Under the pieces are notes generated by a model. The model saw only the letters and a list, made by a program, of their open reading frames with translations, did no database searches and was not told the DNA's origin. DNA of 64,000 nucleotides from Niallia taxi (GTDB lineage: Bacteria > Bacillota > Bacilli > Bacillales > Cytobacillaceae), in assembly GCF_004005475.1 (NCBI RefSeq), contig NZ_RZTZ01000008.1:1-64000 (forward strand), read 5' to 3'. Each line of letters opens with the position of its first letter. Position 1 is the first letter of the stretch. Both the position numbers and the translations under genes were made by a program. This document shows positions 62,451 through 64,000 of this stretch, piece after piece.

Positions 62451-63122
62451 ATGGAAAGACTTGGGATGATAACGATAGGACAAGCTCCACGTATGGATGT
62501 TGCACCAATTCTTGAGAAATATTTACATGGACGAGCAGAACTCCTTCAAGCTGGCGTACTGGATGGCATGACAAAGGAATTTATTGAGCAAAACTTGTTT
62601 CCGGAAGAAAATGATTATGTACTTACCTCAAGACTAACAACAGGTGAATCTGTTATCATGTCAAGAGAGAAAATCAAGCCGATATTGCAGCAGAAAATTA
62701 ACGATTTAGAGAACAAGGGGATTAAAAGTATTCTGTTGCTTTGCACAGGAGTGTTTCCTGGCCTCACTACGGAAAGCGCTTATTTAATTGAACCAGATCA
62801 CATAATCCCGCCGACAGTAAAAGCATTAGTAGGTCATAGACGTTTTGGCGTAATTGTTCCATTGCCAGAACAAAAGACGAACTTAAAGCCGAAATACTCA
62901 CCATATGAATTGAATCCATCGTTTGCTGTTGCTTCACCATATGAAGGCGATAAAGAGAGCTTTGTGCATGCTGCCAATGAATTGAAAGACAATGTAGACG
63001 TTATCCTGCTCGATTGTATGGGATACACAGAGCAAGCACGGGATATTGTCGCAAATACAACTGGATTACCAGTTATATTGTCTAATGCGATTATGGCAAA
63101 GCTAGTTGCAGAACTTGTTTAA
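62451..63122 (+). CDS. AroM family protein
   Basis: A 224-residue protein. ITIGQAPRMDVAPILEKYL at the N-terminus, LLCTGVFPGL and VDVILLDCMGYTEQAR with its cysteines match AroM, a family of unproven function related in fold to Asp/Glu racemases. GGAGGG lies 5 nt before the ATG at 62451; an ATG at 62448 is too close. Neighbouring genes again include a racemase and DUF1177. Shikimate-pathway function is not implied by the name. Confidence 0.85.
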   Translation: MERLGMITIGQAPRMDVAPILEKYLHGRAELLQAGVLDGMTKEFIEQNLFPEENDYVLTSRLTTGESVIMSREKIKPILQQKINDLENKGIKSILLLCTGVFPGLTTESAYLIEPDHIIPPTVKALVGHRRFGVIVPLPEQKTNLKPKYSPYELNPSFAVASPYEGDKESFVHAANELKDNVDVILLDCMGYTEQARDIVANTTGLPVILSNAIMAKLVAELV

Positions 63123-63135
63123 TAGGAGGATTACA

Positions 63136-64000
63136 ATGAGCGAAAAATTAGTAGAAATCAGTAAAAATGTTTTAGTGAACTGTCTTGGTTTACGAAAGGG
63201 AGAAAGCTTCCTTGTCGTGGCTGATGATGTAAAAAAGGAATTAGCTGAATCCTTATATGAAGCTGGTAAATTACTCGGTGCAGAAGCTATGCTAGTTGTG
63301 ATGAAAGAAAGGGATAAGTCTGGACAGGAACCGCCAGCCCCGATTGCTCTAGCTATGAGCAGGTCAGATGTCGTAGTGTGTGTGACCCAGCATTCCTTGA
63401 CACATACACAAGCAAGAAAAAATGCGGCAGCTGCAGGAGCACGACTTGCAACAATGCCAGGTATAACAGAAGACATGTTTTTGGAGGGGGCAATCGCAGC
63501 TGATTATGTAAAAGTAAAAGCATTAACAGAAAAGTATACAGACATATTGTCAAAAGGGAATAGTATCAAAATAGAAAAGGGCGGATATGTTCTTTCCTTT
63601 TCGATAAATGGCCGCGAAGGGATTCCGAGTACTGGGATGTATGTAAACAGTGGTGAATCAGGTAATCTGCCATCAGGAGAAGCATATATTGCACCGATAG
63701 AAGGAAGTGCAGCTGGCCAAATTTTAATTGATGGCTCCATTGCAGGAATTGGGCAATTAGAGTCACCTGTCCTCCTGACAATTGAAAATGGGCGAATTAT
63801 AAAGGCCGAGGGAGAACAAAGTGACAAGCTCCTCGCCATTTTAGGGGAAGAAGATGGCAGATTGCTATGTGAATTTGGGATTGGTACAAATGATAAAGCC
63901 AGAATTACAGGAGTTGTCCTGGAGGATGAAAAGGTGTATGGCACCATCCATGTAGCGTTTGGCAGTAACAATACATTCGGTGGAACAATAGCTGCAGGTG
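63136..64000 (+). CDS. Aminopeptidase (M29-like), truncated by window edge
   Basis: The first 288 residues are visible; the frame is open to the edge. VNCLGLRKGESFLVVADDVKKELAESLYEA near the start, ARLATMPGITEDMF and the C-terminal metal-site-like EFGIGTNDKARITG, DEKVYGTIHVAFGSN match a group of bacterial leucyl aminopeptidases related to M29 thermophilic enzymes, where such Glu and His residues bind metal. AGGAGG precedes the ATG. As part of this operon it would release amino acids from the imported compound. Confidence 0.8.
   Translation, partial: MSEKLVEISKNVLVNCLGLRKGESFLVVADDVKKELAESLYEAGKLLGAEAMLVVMKERDKSGQEPPAPIALAMSRSDVVVCVTQHSLTHTQARKNAAAAGARLATMPGITEDMFLEGAIAADYVKVKALTEKYTDILSKGNSIKIEKGGYVLSFSINGREGIPSTGMYVNSGESGNLPSGEAYIAPIEGSAAGQILIDGSIAGIGQLESPVLLTIENGRIIKAEGEQSDKLLAILGEEDGRLLCEFGIGTNDKARITGVVLEDEKVYGTIHVAFGSNNTFGGTIAAG

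Noticed and set aside
1-64000. CRISPR arrays, tRNA or rRNA genes, prophage or intact insertion sequences
   Set aside because: None was recognised when reading both strands; only dispersed intergenic repeats were found.

Overview
The window comes from an AT-rich, low-GC Gram-positive chromosome, almost certainly a member of the Bacillaceae. The signs are strong Shine-Dalgarno sites, frequent TTG and GTG starts, and Bacillus-type gene sets: a Fur box followed by fbpA/fbpB-like genes, mhqO/mhqD-like genes behind palindromes resembling MhqR boxes, azoR with a YodB-like regulator, a soluble chemoreceptor with a sigma-D-like promoter, and YoaS/YozG-, YndJ- and YhgE-like proteins. Family assignments rest on reading the translated sequence; no database search was run. 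I saw no rRNA, tRNA, CRISPR array, prophage or intact transposase.

Layout. 0.4-1.4 kb: small membrane protein plus XRE regulator. 1.8-5.1 kb (minus strand): a GntR/FCD regulator, a KduD-like dehydrogenase and a GntP permease, with an AT-rich palindrome and a cre-like site in the control region. 5.3-11.5 kb: HEAT-repeat protein, a small membrane ORF with no canonical start, a lipoprotein, LysR, acetoacetate decarboxylase with a PanE-like reductase, and a soluble chemoreceptor. 11.6-15.4 kb: gnd and gntK behind a 41-bp palindrome and a leader of about 300 nt. 15.5-20.5 kb: AraC regulator, a PTS-type EIIC-EIIA permease without EIIB and without the phospho-histidine, and an intracellular GH3 glycosidase. 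20.7-28.8 kb: small unknown genes, an ECF sigma factor with a DUF3600 partner, a NAT-like protein, a mosaic inverted repeat, DUF554/LysR, a DUF4309 protein, an orphan HepT toxin with only the tail of its MntA antitoxin, and a sensor-gene remnant.

29.1-35.8 kb: PRD/EIIB/EIIA activator followed by an ascorbate-type PTS (separate EIIA, EIIB, EIIC), a phosphotriesterase-like hydrolase, a creatininase-like amidohydrolase and a SIS-domain protein. This is a coherent but unassigned uptake and degradation operon. 36-45 kb: O-methyltransferase/LysR, a SUFU-domain protein, an SRPBCC-DUF4166-YndJ trio, and a YhgE-like membrane protein with PadR. 45-50.4 kb: LacI regulator, three copies of a 22-bp operator-like element, two tandem MFS paralogues, a shikimate/quinate dehydrogenase and a type II dehydroquinase, probably for quinate or shikimate use. 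50.4-56 kb: azoR with a cysteine-free YodB-like regulator, fbpA/fbpB, a two-component system and the mhqO-mhqD quinone-stress pair.

56.3-64 kb (continuing past the edge): PucR regulator, Asp/Glu-hydantoin racemase, OPT transporter, DUF917, DUF1177, AroM and an aminopeptidase. This is the strongest candidate here for an undescribed catabolic system. Its content suggests import and stepwise opening of a peptide-like or hydantoin-like compound, but the substrate cannot be read from the sequence.
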